Origin: JBBQFI01 sp038237805
GTDB lineage: Bacteria; Verrucomicrobiota; Verrucomicrobiia; Chthoniobacterales; UBA10450
Length of the DNA: 64,000 bases
NCBI GenBank assembly: GCA_038237805.1
Contig: JBBRYI010000014.1
Coordinates: 1 to 64,000 of the forward strand
Reading direction: 5' to 3'
Shown here one piece after another: positions 17,049 to 25,816 of this stretch. Within the stretch, counting starts at the first letter, position 1, and the number at the start of each line of letters is the position of its first letter. The notes below the pieces were generated by a model. The model searched no databases. It was not told the origin of the DNA and was given only the letters and a program-made list of their open reading frames with translations. A program made the position numbers and the translations under genes.

Positions 17049-17897
17049 ATGCCACTCTATATGGATCGTCACGATGCCGAAGGCGTCACGCCGGAAGCAC
17101 TAGCGGAGGCGCACGAAAAGGATTTGGCCGTACAACATAAACACGGCACTAAGTACTTGAACTACTGGCACGACCAAAGGCGGGGATGTGTATTTTGTTT
17201 GGTCGAGGCTCCGAACAAGGAAGCCGCCGCCGAAACGCATCGCGAAGCGCACGGCCTTCTTGCGAATGAAATCATCGAAGTAGACCCCAACACGGTGAAA
17301 GCATTCTTCGGGGATCTAAAGGAGACTCCTGCGCTCTTAGAGATTGCTGAGTTGCAGCAAGACGAACCGCGAGAGGATAGCGGTTTTCGGACGATCTTGT
17401 TTACCGATCTGGAAGGTTCCACCGCTTTCACGAACGAGCTCGGTGATGCCAAAGCAATGGAGTTGATGCGCACTCATAACCGAATTGTTCGAAAGGAATT
17501 GAAGAGCCATGCCGGGCGCGAAGTGAAACATACCGGCGACGGATTCATGGCGTGCTTTGCCTCGGTGGGCCAGGCTGTCGACTGCGCGATTGCTATCCTA
17601 CAGTCGTTCGATTCCTATAACAGACAAGGTCCCGACGCGGCTTTGCGTGTGCGAATTGGTCTGAGTGCCGGCGAACCGGTTGCGGAGGGCGAAGATTTAT
17701 TTGGCGCGACGGTGCAACTCGCCGCCCGCCTTTGTGCCGCCGCTCAACCGGAACAAATCATGGCAGCGAGCGTGGTGCAGGAACTGTGTCTCGGGAAAAA
17801 AGTGTCATTCAGAAGTCATGGCACACGAGAACTCAAGGGATTCGATCGCGCTGTAAGTGTCCACGAAGTTGAATGGCGGCAGCGGTCGGACGCATGA
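17049..17897 (+). CDS. DUF4242 - class III adenylate/guanylate cyclase fusion
   Basis: This 282-aa protein starts at ATG 17049 after an AGAAAGGA site; the upstream extension of the frame is a shadow of the OsmC gene. Residues 1-~90 are a DUF4242-type ferredoxin-like domain ('MPLYMDRHDAEGVTPEALAEAH...CVFCLVEAPNKEAAAETHREAHG'). Residues ~115-280 form a class III nucleotide cyclase domain: 'TILFTDLEGSTAFT' and 'VKHTGDGFMACF' carry the two metal-binding Asp residues, and 'RVRIGLSAGEPV' follows. It likely makes cAMP or cGMP in the cytoplasm, with DUF4242 as a sensor or metal-binding part (inferred). Confidence 0.9.
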   Translation: MPLYMDRHDAEGVTPEALAEAHEKDLAVQHKHGTKYLNYWHDQRRGCVFCLVEAPNKEAAAETHREAHGLLANEIIEVDPNTVKAFFGDLKETPALLEIAELQQDEPREDSGFRTILFTDLEGSTAFTNELGDAKAMELMRTHNRIVRKELKSHAGREVKHTGDGFMACFASVGQAVDCAIAILQSFDSYNRQGPDAALRVRIGLSAGEPVAEGEDLFGATVQLAARLCAAAQPEQIMAASVVQELCLGKKVSFRSHGTRELKGFDRAVSVHEVEWRQRSDA

Positions 17898-18114
17898 CGT
17901 CTAGCAAACAAGTAGGTCCGGCTTTCCTACTTGTCGCTCGGCCAGGTTAGTAATCGGCTTTTCGTCGATCTGTGAGGTTACTGCTGGTTCTGCGACCATA
18001 AGCGTGAGCCCAGAACGGTGAAAGTTACGCTCCATAGATGAGCTTATCCAATTTTGATAGCCCTCAGTGCAGTTCGATTCGCGATTACCTGTTGCGGAAC
18101 AACCGGAGAAAAAA

Positions 18115-18543
18115 ATGAAACGCCAACAATTCAAGAATCTAATCGGCACGTTCGCGGCTGCAGCAATCATGTTGTGGCCGGGCGCGTGCGCCACACAGAC
18201 AGGCAACGTCGCTGATACAAGCATGGAGCAGGCGCTTCTCACGGCTCACTTCAAGGTCAAAACCGCGACGACGGTCGAGCAACGTAATCACCTTCGCACC
18301 CTGCCCGATAATCGGTTTACGACGGTGAAACAAGGTAGCGAAACTTACTACCTCTACGCGGACGAGAGCCATGGTCGCTTGTATGCGGGAGACCATTGGG
18401 CGTACCAAGCTTTTGTAAATAACATAAAGAACAACCGACTCCGGCAGCAGGGCGCATTCGTTTTTGAAACAGATCCGAGTAACAGAGCAAATAACAGGAC
18501 GGTAGTGATCTGGCACGATTGGTCGCCATTTCAACAATGGTAA
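18115..18543 (+). CDS. Exported or lipoprotein-like hypothetical protein
   Basis: The protein has 142 aa from ATG 18115, chosen because it follows GGAGAAAAAA and gives a signal sequence (MKRQQFKNLIGTFAAAAIMLW). The segment 'PGACATQ' could serve as a lipobox, with a lipidated Cys. The mature part includes 'TETYYLYAD'-like and 'LYAGDHWAYQAFVNNIKNNRL' segments and ends in Trp. I do not recognise the family. It is stand-alone, between the cyclase gene and the aldo/keto reductase gene. Confidence 0.7.
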   Translation: MKRQQFKNLIGTFAAAAIMLWPGACATQTGNVADTSMEQALLTAHFKVKTATTVEQRNHLRTLPDNRFTTVKQGSETYYLYADESHGRLYAGDHWAYQAFVNNIKNNRLRQQGAFVFETDPSNRANNRTVVIWHDWSPFQQW

Positions 18544-18695
18544 TTGGTTGGAAAGGAAATAGCCGGTGAAAGTAGGGTGAATCCTCCTTCGTCGAGCGTT
18601 TTGGCACGTCTGAGGAAAGGCCTCGAACCGCGATCACTCGCGGCAGCAACACCGTCTGCGTTGACAGTGATTTGGGTGAACGTAATCTGCGCTTC

Positions 18696-19709
18696 ATGAG
18701 CGAAAAATCTCCAGAAGCGATGCGAATCGCGAGACATCACGAGATCACTCGTCGCAAATTTCTTGGCACAGCTATCGCAGGTGGAGCCGCTATTCTGGCG
18801 GGAGGGTCATTCGTTACGGAGCAGAAACTTGTGGCGGCGACGAGCCCTGCTACTAAACCTTCGTTTCTTATTGGCGACGATCTTTTGGTTAATCGACTTG
18901 GCTATGGCGCGATGCGCCTAACGGGCGAGGGCGTATGGGGTTGGCCGGCCGATCGAGAGAATGCGCGGAAAGTTTTGCGTCGTGCGGTCGAGTTGGGCGT
19001 GAATCTCATCGACACCGCGGACGCTTACGGGCCAGAGGTGAGCGAATTGCTGATCGCCGAAGCGTTGCATCCTTATCCAAAAGGGTTGGTGATCGCGACG
19101 AAGGGCGGGCTGACCCGGCCGGGTCCTGGACAATGGATACCGAATGGGCGCCCGGAATATTTATCGCAATGCATTGATAAGAGTCTAAAGCGATTGAAAC
19201 TCGAGCGGATCGATCTGTATCAATTGCATCGCATCGACAAGAATGTCCCGATCGAAGAGTCGTTAGGCGCACTCAAGGCAGCGCAGGATGCGGGAAAAAT
19301 TCGGCACGTGGGATTATCGGAAGTGTCGGTGAAAGAGATCGAGCAGGCGAAAAAAGTTTTGCCGATTGTCAGCATCCAGAACCGATACAACATCGAGGAC
19401 CGCGATTCCGAAGAAGCACTCAACTATTGCGAGAAAGAAAAGATGGCCTTTCTGCCGTGGGCGCCGATCGGCGGCAGCGGCGGAGGTTCGTTGACTAAGG
19501 CCGGAGGCTCCCTTGAAGCGGAGGCGAAGCGGCACAACACCACCGTCGTGCAGCTTGCGCTCGCGTGGTTGCTGCACAGATCGCCGGTGATACTGCCGAT
19601 CCCAGGAACTTCGTCGGTCGCGCATCTCGAGGAAAATATGGCGTCCGCGAAACTTCAGCTCACCGCGGCGGACTGGAAAACGATCGAAGCTTTGGCGAAG
19701 CGAGCGTGA
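18696..19709 (+). CDS. Tat-exported aldo/keto reductase
   Basis: The protein has 337 aa from ATG 18696; a TTG 24 nt upstream is less likely. The Tat signal is TRRKFLGTAIAGGAAILAGG. The AKR fold is intact: 'MRLTGEGVWGWPADRENARKVLRRAVELGVNLIDTADAYG' holds the catalytic Asp/Tyr, 'LVIATKGG' the Lys, 'IDLYQLHRID' the His strand, and the C-terminal 'PIPGTSSVAHLEENM' the NADPH-binding segment. It reduces aldehydes or ketones with NADPH; the substrate is unknown. A broken paralogue lies 7 kb upstream, so this is the functional member of the pair. Confidence 0.93.
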   Translation: MSEKSPEAMRIARHHEITRRKFLGTAIAGGAAILAGGSFVTEQKLVAATSPATKPSFLIGDDLLVNRLGYGAMRLTGEGVWGWPADRENARKVLRRAVELGVNLIDTADAYGPEVSELLIAEALHPYPKGLVIATKGGLTRPGPGQWIPNGRPEYLSQCIDKSLKRLKLERIDLYQLHRIDKNVPIEESLGALKAAQDAGKIRHVGLSEVSVKEIEQAKKVLPIVSIQNRYNIEDRDSEEALNYCEKEKMAFLPWAPIGGSGGGSLTKAGGSLEAEAKRHNTTVVQLALAWLLHRSPVILPIPGTSSVAHLEENMASAKLQLTAADWKTIEALAKRA

Positions 19710-19806
19710 AGTGTAAAAGGCGCCTAACGAGACAGCGAAGCAGACCTGCTTATGCCGCCGCAGGTCTGCAAAATATCGCGATCACTCGTCCGCTGCGATC
19801 GTGCGC

Positions 19807-20277
19807 TTACTGCTTGTCGTAGACCGCGGTGTTTGTGAACTTCTTGCCCTTAGGAGTTCTGCCGGTCACGGTGAGAGTGCGGCTTTTGCCATCGGCGGAC
19901 AGGACAACGTGACCGCTGTTCACGATTTTTCCGCCTTTCTTATTGGTGATATCTATCTTCCGATCATCGATCTGTTTGTACGCGCGCACGTCTGTGGTCG
20001 GATCGCCCGTGACGGGACAATCTTTTCCGTCGAACTTGCCGGTCCATTCGTTGTGCGCGGGCTTACCCATCCCGTCGATGCCGTCCACGATGATTTTCAC
20101 TTTGCCCATCATGGATGATTTATAAACCACCATCGTGTTCTTCGTCGTGCCCGGCGTGATCTTCGATTTGGCCTCGTTCAACTTCCAAGTTCCCATCTGT
20201 GGGTTGCTGGCGGCGAAGCAAATTGCCCCTGCTGCTACCCACATCGCGAGAGTAACTGCTAGCGTTTTAATTTTCAT
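19807..20277 (-). CDS. Secreted hypothetical protein (lipocalin-like pattern)
   Basis: The protein has 156 aa from ATG 20277, which starts a signal peptide (MKIKTLAVTLAMWVAAGAICFAA); the frame extends 12 codons upstream without signal character. The mature protein opens 'NPQMGTWKLNEAKSKI' and has alternating beta strands with 'GKFDGKDCPVTGDPTTD' and 'TVTGRTPKGKKFTNTAVYDKQ'. This matches a widespread family of small exported beta-rich proteins of unknown function in soil bacteria. It is stand-alone and convergent with the aldo/keto reductase gene. Confidence 0.82.
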   Translation of the reverse strand: MKIKTLAVTLAMWVAAGAICFAASNPQMGTWKLNEAKSKITPGTTKNTMVVYKSSMMGKVKIIVDGIDGMGKPAHNEWTGKFDGKDCPVTGDPTTDVRAYKQIDDRKIDITNKKGGKIVNSGHVVLSADGKSRTLTVTGRTPKGKKFTNTAVYDKQ

Positions 20278-20394
20278 CTGTGACATCGAGCCCGGATTTC
20301 TTTTCATCGTCAACGCCTTTTTCTACGTTAGAAGTCCGCCTATGAGAACTTTGGCAGCGAAGAAGAAAGCTTGTCACAGGTCTGGCCGGGCACA

Positions 20395-21318
20395 TTAGAC
20401 TATCGGGGCCTCCGCGTTTCGTCGGCGTGGGATACCGAGGCTATCGAAGATTGTGCGCGTCGCGTCCGAGCGATTAAGTGTGTAGAAGTGGATACCGGCG
20501 ACGTCGTTGTCCAAGAGATCGTGACATTGTTCCAAGGCGAAGTGAACGCCGACGCGAGTGACCATTTCCCGATCGTTTTCGCAGCGCTGTAGAGCGCGCA
20601 GAAGTTTTGCGGGGAATCGCGCGCCGCCAGCAAGTTCGGCGATGCGCTTGAATCCGCTCATGGACGTAATGGGCATAATGCCAGCGATGATCGGGACGTG
20701 AATGCCCGCGAGCGTGCAACGTTCGCGGAAATCGAGGAAATCGCGATTATCGAAAAAGAGTTGCGTGACGATATAATCGGCGCCGGCTTCGACCTTCGCT
20801 TTGAGGTGATCCATTTCGATCAATCGGTTCGGTGTCCCTGGATGTCCTTCGGGAAAACCCGCAACGCCGATTCCGAAACCGCGGCGATCCGGATGCACGC
20901 CGGTTTCATTGAATTTGCGAATGAACTTCACCAGATCAGTCGCGTGTTGAAACGAATCGCGCGATTTGTCGTAAGGAATGCCGCGCGGCGGATCGCCGCC
21001 GAGCGCGAGGATATTCCCAATGGCTGATTGTGCGTATCGAAGCAAAATCGCTTCGACCTCTTCTTCCTTGTGGCAGACGCAGGTCAAATGAGGGATCGGA
21101 TTGAGTTTCGTGGTCGTCTTGATGCGCTCGACGAGATCGTGGGTGAGATCGCGCGTGGAGCCGCCAGCACCATAAGTAACACTAACGAAGTGGGGCATGT
21201 ACGCTTCCAGTTCGCGAATCGTCTGGTAGAGGCTCTCGGCCGCCTCCGGCGTTTTCGGCGGAAAGAATTCGAACGAAAAGGTCGGCGAATCCCCGCGCAT
21301 GATGTCCGTGATGTGCAT
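20395..21318 (-). CDS. metF: Methylenetetrahydrofolate reductase
   Basis: The protein has 307 aa from ATG 21318, just before 'DIMRGDSPTFSFEFFPPKT'. Family marks are FEFFPPKT (catalytic Glu region), 'VSVTYGAGGSTRD', 'ALGGDPPRG' and 'DYIVTQLFFDN'. It reduces 5,10-methylene-THF to 5-methyl-THF using FAD and NAD(P)H, feeding methionine synthesis. The length is normal for the bacterial single-domain enzyme. No methionine synthase is in the window. I found no recognisable SAM or SAH riboswitch in the short upstream gap. Confidence 0.96.
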   Translation of the reverse strand: MHITDIMRGDSPTFSFEFFPPKTPEAAESLYQTIRELEAYMPHFVSVTYGAGGSTRDLTHDLVERIKTTTKLNPIPHLTCVCHKEEEVEAILLRYAQSAIGNILALGGDPPRGIPYDKSRDSFQHATDLVKFIRKFNETGVHPDRRGFGIGVAGFPEGHPGTPNRLIEMDHLKAKVEAGADYIVTQLFFDNRDFLDFRERCTLAGIHVPIIAGIMPITSMSGFKRIAELAGGARFPAKLLRALQRCENDREMVTRVGVHFALEQCHDLLDNDVAGIHFYTLNRSDATRTIFDSLGIPRRRNAEAPIV

Positions 21319-21561
21319 TACTCGCAATGTGACTGGTTGGTACGACTTTCGGTCAACTTGGTGATGAGGCAATCAGAGTGTGATCTTGCTGCTTAACTTC
21401 GAAGGACCGCTCATCGGATCTGTTGCTGCATTTCTCGGGCCTGCATCGCTTTCGCGGAATATTCGCCACCCGAGACGATATTGTCATTTCGCCGATTTCG
21501 CATGGGATAAATCCGGAACAAACGCCGCTCCTCGGTATGAGGTCTGCTGTTTTTTTATCGC

Positions 21562-22065
21562 ATGAAAATAAAATCGATTCTCACATTCGTGGCTCTAACG
21601 TCGCTCATCGCGACAGTTCCTGCCTTCGCTAAAACTCTCAAACTACCTAACGAGGAATTTCCGGTCGCGTCGATAAGCTTCCCCGATGATTGGGAACCGG
21701 AAGAGGTGAATAATGGTGTTGAGGGCCAGAGTCCCGACAGCGCGGTCTATCTCGCCGCGGTAGCGGTTGGTAACGAGAAGAGGATGGACGCGGAACTCGA
21801 TGATACATTCGCGTTTCTCAAGGAGCACAAGGTCGACCTCGACGCATCCACGAAGAAAGAAAACAAGTTCAAGCTCAATGGCGTGGAAGTGAATGAGCTG
21901 CTTTTTGAGGGCAAAGACGAAGATGGCCCAACAGCGGTGAGCATCGCCTTTGTTCCGATGAAGGACAAAGTAGTGGTCCTAACTTATTGGGTGACGACCG
22001 AGAAAGAAGACAAACACCAGGAAGAGGTCGGCAAGATTGTGCAGAGCCTGAAGGCGGCAAATTAA
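21562..22065 (+). CDS. Secreted hypothetical protein (DcrB/DUF1795-like pattern)
   Basis: This 167-aa protein has a signal peptide (MKIKSILTFVALTSLIATVPAFA). The mature part 'ISFPDDWEPEEVNNGVEGQSPD...VSIAFVPMKDKVVVLTYW...EEVGKIVQSLK' follows the pattern of PsbP/DcrB-like small exported proteins ('fP.gW......A.sp', then a final 'i..i..Slk'). The function is unknown. It is followed 25 nt later by another exported protein gene, so the two may be co-expressed. It carries a CCTAACGA octamer at 21646. Confidence 0.8.
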   Translation: MKIKSILTFVALTSLIATVPAFAKTLKLPNEEFPVASISFPDDWEPEEVNNGVEGQSPDSAVYLAAVAVGNEKRMDAELDDTFAFLKEHKVDLDASTKKENKFKLNGVEVNELLFEGKDEDGPTAVSIAFVPMKDKVVVLTYWVTTEKEDKHQEEVGKIVQSLKAAN

Positions 22066-22090
22066 AAAGTAGGAGGGACGAGTTAAGAAA

Positions 22091-22534
22091 ATGAAACCAA
22101 CATTTGCTCTATTACTAGCCGGTTTGGTTTGCGCCTCATTCGTCCGGGCCGACGACGCGAAGGTCGAAGCTGCGATCGCGGTCGATCAGGATACAAAACC
22201 TGCCTCGAGTTTCGCCGCTGATGTACCGAAGCTCTATGCCTTCTTCAGAACAAAGGGGACTGAAAAAGGCGAAAAATTGCGTGGAGTCTGGATCGCGGAA
22301 GATGTCGGTGAGGCTGCACCCACGAATACCAAGATCGATGAATCGACGCTGACGGCCGACCAGGATGATTTCTACGGTGCATTTTCCTTGAGTAAGCCAA
22401 ACAAAGGTTGGCCGCTCGGGAAATATCGCGTTGAAATTTACGACGGCGATGAACTTGCGACGACGGTAAAATTCACAATTAAAGGCGGTAAACCCGCGGC
22501 CAAAGATTCCGACGACGAATCATCAGACGAATAA
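22091..22534 (+). CDS. Secreted hypothetical protein, acidic tail
   Basis: This 147-aa protein has a signal peptide (MKPTFALLLAGLVCASFVRA). The mature segment 'VPKLYAFFRTKGTEKGEKLRGVWIAEDVG', then 'KGWPLGKYRVEIYDGDELATTVKFTIKG', suggests a beta-sandwich like those that follow a 'WPxGxYxVxxxxxG' pattern in exported proteins. The C-terminus is acidic (DSDDESSDE). It is preceded by AGTAGGAGGG, a good ribosome binding site, and is likely co-transcribed with the previous gene. The family is not recognised. Confidence 0.78.
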   Translation: MKPTFALLLAGLVCASFVRADDAKVEAAIAVDQDTKPASSFAADVPKLYAFFRTKGTEKGEKLRGVWIAEDVGEAAPTNTKIDESTLTADQDDFYGAFSLSKPNKGWPLGKYRVEIYDGDELATTVKFTIKGGKPAAKDSDDESSDE

Positions 22535-22574
22535 CCCTAATCATATTTCGGGCAGCTCTTCGACCTACAACATC

Positions 22575-22715
22575 GCTCTAGCCGGACGAACTTCCCGATG
22601 AGAAAAGGGTCGCGGCGTTACGCGAGTGCCAGATTCCAGATATGCTCCCGGAGGAGGCAGTCGATGATTTGAATCGTTTTGTCAGTTATATCGGCGAAAC
22701 TTCCACGGCTCCGAC
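22575..22715 (+). pseudogene. Remnant of a GAF-domain protein N-terminus
   Basis: On the + strand, the reading 'DEKRVAALRECQIPDMLPEEAV' and onward ('DDLNRFVSYIGETSTAP') matches the conserved opening of GAF-domain proteins (compare the intact one at 47.8 kb: 'NEAERLRILYQYDILDSI...FDELTELASSICETPIAL'). No start, no rest of the domain and no intact frame are present. It appears to be a short leftover between two functional genes. Confidence 0.5.
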
Positions 22716-22771
22716 CAATTCGGCGGCGACCTCGTATGCAAGACGTGTCTATCCGGTACAAAATACCGTAG

Positions 22772-23629
22772 CTAAACTCGTGCGAATTGCTCAACTGCGT
22801 TTGACACCATAGCAGCTGCTTCAAGCGCTGTTCGGCAGACTGTGCCGTCCTTGTCGTAGGAAGGGTCGTAGCCCGCAATGGTAAGAGCTTTGATCGGCAG
22901 ATCTCGCGCAATGGTAGATAAAAGCGTCTGCAGGTTGGCGTTTGAGAATCCACCGCGCGCTGAGTAACTGTTGGCCCGTCCTTCGAGGGGATCGAGAGCA
23001 TCCAAATCGAGGTGGAGATAAAACTGGGCCATTTCCTGCGCGAGCGATTGGAGGACAGGATGAATGCCGATTGTTGCTGCTTCGGCGCTCAACCGGACGA
23101 CCTTCGATCGTGCTAGCGCGGTCTCTTCACCGGGGTCGAGATCACGTGCACCAAGAAGGACAACCGCCTGGTCGGGCACAGGTTCGAACCCTTCTATGTT
23201 GCGCGCCATCTCAGCCCAGCAACGTCCGGTGGCGGTAGCGAGAGTCATTCCATCAAGAAAACCGCTCGTGGTTGTTTGCGGGGTGTTGAAGTCGCCGTGT
23301 GCATCGAGCCAGACCACACCTGTGCCTGGTCCTAGGCCGGCAATGACATCTATCGCGGCGTTGCAGTTGCCCGAAAGCACAAGTGGAAATCGTCTGTCCT
23401 CACGGCTCTTGCGGACATGTTCGGCGACAGCGCGCATGAGCTCAAAGCTTGTCTGAACCTCGGCGCGCCAGTCTGCCGATGCAGGCTCGATGACCTGCAT
23501 CTCTACATTATGACCTCGGTCAGCGAGATGTTCCTTGAGACCGGCAGTGCACAGATGTTCTGGTCCGGCACCCATTCGAATGTTTCGTTGTCCGGAATCG
23601 TATGGAACAAGTAAAAGCCTAATGTCCAT
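22772..23629 (-). CDS. Arginase/ureohydrolase-family protein with altered metal site
   Basis: This 285-aa protein keeps 'VVWLDAHGDFNTP' (three metal ligands) and 'FYLHLDLDALDP' (Asp-x-Asp), as in arginase, agmatinase and formimidoylglutamase. The usual first motif GGDHS is replaced by 'SGNCNAA', so the first His ligand is missing. Such variants exist in a subfamily whose activity is uncertain. The protein could be a hydrolase with one altered site or a non-arginase ureohydrolase. It is a single gene on the minus strand. Confidence 0.87.
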   Translation of the reverse strand: MDIRLLLVPYDSGQRNIRMGAGPEHLCTAGLKEHLADRGHNVEMQVIEPASADWRAEVQTSFELMRAVAEHVRKSREDRRFPLVLSGNCNAAIDVIAGLGPGTGVVWLDAHGDFNTPQTTTSGFLDGMTLATATGRCWAEMARNIEGFEPVPDQAVVLLGARDLDPGEETALARSKVVRLSAEAATIGIHPVLQSLAQEMAQFYLHLDLDALDPLEGRANSYSARGGFSNANLQTLLSTIARDLPIKALTIAGYDPSYDKDGTVCRTALEAAAMVSNAVEQFARV

Positions 23630-23741
23630 GGCGAATTAATTTCGTGTCAAGAATGCGGCTCATGAGTAAGTAGCGATTTCTGCCTAACGAGAGCAAATTC
23701 AGTAACGTGCTGGTCGGCGGGGCGCACTTTAGATTGTGCTC

Positions 23742-25247
23742 TTACAATTCAAAAAATGTTCGCAAGCGGCGCAAAAAAGTCGCCCGATACTCGCGCTCCT
23801 TGTCAGCCTGTTCCTCACTTGGCGTTGCTTCACGCACGATGCCCTCCGTTTCCATTTTACGATTCGCGAGAAGCTCGCTCAGTTGTTCGAGGCATCCGGG
23901 AGCGTGATGCAAGATCTCGGACATGACAGACTTGTTGATCTCGAGCACTTCGCAGTCGGCTTCGGCGCGGACAGTAGCGGTGCGCGGCTCACCGGTGAGC
24001 AACGACATTTCGCCGAAGCAATCGCCCGCGCGCAACGCACCCACGCGGATAAGCGCGCCATTGCGCGCAACGGAAACCTGCGCCGCGCCTCGCAACAGGA
24101 TGAACATGGACTCGCCGGCAGCGCCTTCTTCGATAACGCGTTCGCCACGCCCAAAGCGATTGAGTTGCGAGTGCTCGATCAAGCTGTCGAGTTGTTCGTC
24201 CCCAAGACATTGGAAAAGGGGGTCGCCCCGCAAAATGGCGCGCGCCTTCTCGCGCTCGTCCGCCACCAGGTCTTTTGCGCGACGTTCGAGCTGAAGGGTC
24301 CTGATGGGATAAGGGATGTTAATGCGCTCGCGTTTCAATTCGTACCATACATTGGTGCGAATAGAATCGTTGATTTCGTTGATCGCGGCGTGATTGCCCA
24401 TGTAAAATTTGATCTCGTAAATGATCGCGTGATCCGCGAAATCGACGAGGAAGATTTTCGGTGGCGGATCTTTTAATACGAGCTCGGCACCTTTCGTCGC
24501 GCGCATCAAGGCGTCTTTCACACGATTGGGCGGGACCCTGTACTCAACGCCCACGCGGATGCGCATGGCGTGCACAACCGAAGGATAATGAAGGTTAACG
24601 ATGGTTTGTCTGACGATCTCGTTATTTGGAATGTCGAGATAAATGGCGTCGTTGGTGCGAAGACGGGTGGAGCGCCAGTTGATCTCCATCACTTCGGCGA
24701 AGCGCTCGCCGACCTGCAACCAATCGCCCACTTTGTAAGGCCGGCCGATTTGCAGCGAGATACCTGCAATGATTCCTCCGAACAGATTTTGTCCGGCGAA
24801 GCCGAGAATGATGGCGGCGATACCGGAACCGGCAAGGAGTCCCTTCAGTTGCGCTTCAGCGTGATAAACGAAGCTGAGGACGAGGAGCAGTGCGATGAGG
24901 AAAATGAGGAGAGCAACCATCTCGCGCAGGAAATGCGGAATGGGTGTTTGCCTCTTCTTTTCGAAATAATAATCCCAGAGATAACGATTGATGAGGGCGA
25001 CGACCACGACGGTGCTCATAAGAATAAGCAGAGCTCCGATGTGATGCCGGAATGGCAGCGGCATGCCGTAAGCCCAGATCGCTGCATAAAAGGCGGCGGT
25101 GATGCAGAACAGTTGGAACAACACGCCCAGCCGGACGCCCGCCCGGCGTTTCAAGAGGCGTCCAATCGAAAGCGTGAGGAAAAAAGTCACGAAAAAGATA
25201 AGGATCGTGACCGCAGCCCTCTGTGTTTCGAGCAGGGTGGTAAACAT
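23742..25247 (-). CDS. MscS-type channel with C-terminal cyclic-nucleotide-binding domain
   Basis: This 501-aa inner-membrane protein has about four N-terminal membrane segments, then the MscS pore helix/beta domain ('LLAGSGIAAIILGFAGQNLFGG' and 'GRPYKVGDWLQVG'). Residues ~350-460 form a cNMP-binding domain ('RGERVIEEGAAGESMFILLRG', then 'GDCFGEMSLLTGEPRTATVRA', the phosphate-binding cassette). This is the architecture of bCNG channels, thought to be gated by cAMP rather than tension. A nucleotide cyclase is encoded ~6 kb away (17.0 kb), but a link is only a guess. Confidence 0.94.
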   Translation of the reverse strand: MFTTLLETQRAAVTILIFFVTFFLTLSIGRLLKRRAGVRLGVLFQLFCITAAFYAAIWAYGMPLPFRHHIGALLILMSTVVVVALINRYLWDYYFEKKRQTPIPHFLREMVALLIFLIALLLVLSFVYHAEAQLKGLLAGSGIAAIILGFAGQNLFGGIIAGISLQIGRPYKVGDWLQVGERFAEVMEINWRSTRLRTNDAIYLDIPNNEIVRQTIVNLHYPSVVHAMRIRVGVEYRVPPNRVKDALMRATKGAELVLKDPPPKIFLVDFADHAIIYEIKFYMGNHAAINEINDSIRTNVWYELKRERINIPYPIRTLQLERRAKDLVADEREKARAILRGDPLFQCLGDEQLDSLIEHSQLNRFGRGERVIEEGAAGESMFILLRGAAQVSVARNGALIRVGALRAGDCFGEMSLLTGEPRTATVRAEADCEVLEINKSVMSEILHHAPGCLEQLSELLANRKMETEGIVREATPSEEQADKEREYRATFLRRLRTFFEL

Positions 25248-25342
25248 TATCGATAGAATAGCAGCGTGAAGCTGCTTGGGACAAGTCGCTTAGTCCTCCA
25301 GCGGAAGCGCGCGCTCGAATTAAACTTGTTGCCGCCTTTGTG

Positions 25343-25699
25343 CTATCGGGCTGGAGCGGAAAATGCGAGCCACGCCCAGCCGGCAAGAAAACATAAGCCG
25401 CCCAACGGTGTGATCGCGCCGAGCCAGCGCAGATTCGTCAAAGCGAGAAGGTAGAGGCTTCCGCTAAAGAGAACGATTCCGGCTACAAAAAGGATCGACG
25501 GCGCGCGCCCGCCGATTCCGTGCAGAGCGAGAACAAGCAGAGCGAGTGCGTGCAGAAAATGATAAAGGACTGCTTTTTCCCACACGTTCACCATATCGTG
25601 AGCCTGCAGTGTTGTCTTCAAGCTATGCGCGCCGAATGCGCCCAGCGCAACGGCAAGAAAACATAAAGCCGCCGCGGTACGAAAAAGTAAAACCGACAT
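25343..25699 (-). CDS. DUF423 family membrane protein
   Basis: This 118-aa protein has four predicted membrane segments and the family opening 'ALCFLAVALGAFGAHSLKTTL', then 'WEKAVLYHFLHALALL' and 'FSGSLYLLALT...LGAITPLGGLCFLAGWAWLA'. This is the YgdD/YwdK (DUF423) family of unknown function, found in most bacteria. A CCTAACGA octamer (reverse orientation) lies 4 nt upstream of the start. Confidence 0.95.
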   Translation of the reverse strand: MSVLLFRTAAALCFLAVALGAFGAHSLKTTLQAHDMVNVWEKAVLYHFLHALALLVLALHGIGGRAPSILFVAGIVLFSGSLYLLALTNLRWLGAITPLGGLCFLAGWAWLAFSAPAR

Positions 25700-25816
25700 A
25701 ACTCGTTAGGGCATCGTGAGCGGTTTCAACTTCGTGGTCATTCCGAGCGAAGTCGAGGAATCTCTCATTTGCTCTCCGAGTTTCGGGCGTTTGAAAGGGC
25801 GGTGAACTTCGAACAT

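Noticed and set aside
18544..18695. Riboswitch in the gap before the aldo/keto reductase gene
   Set aside because: No match to a cobalamin, SAM, TPP or FMN core could be recognised.
23170..23195. tRNA T-loop-like GGTTCGAACCC
   Set aside because: It lies inside the arginase-family gene with no cloverleaf partner arms.
23736..25256. Two long + strand frames
   Set aside because: They are shadows of the MscS-cNMP channel gene on the minus strand.
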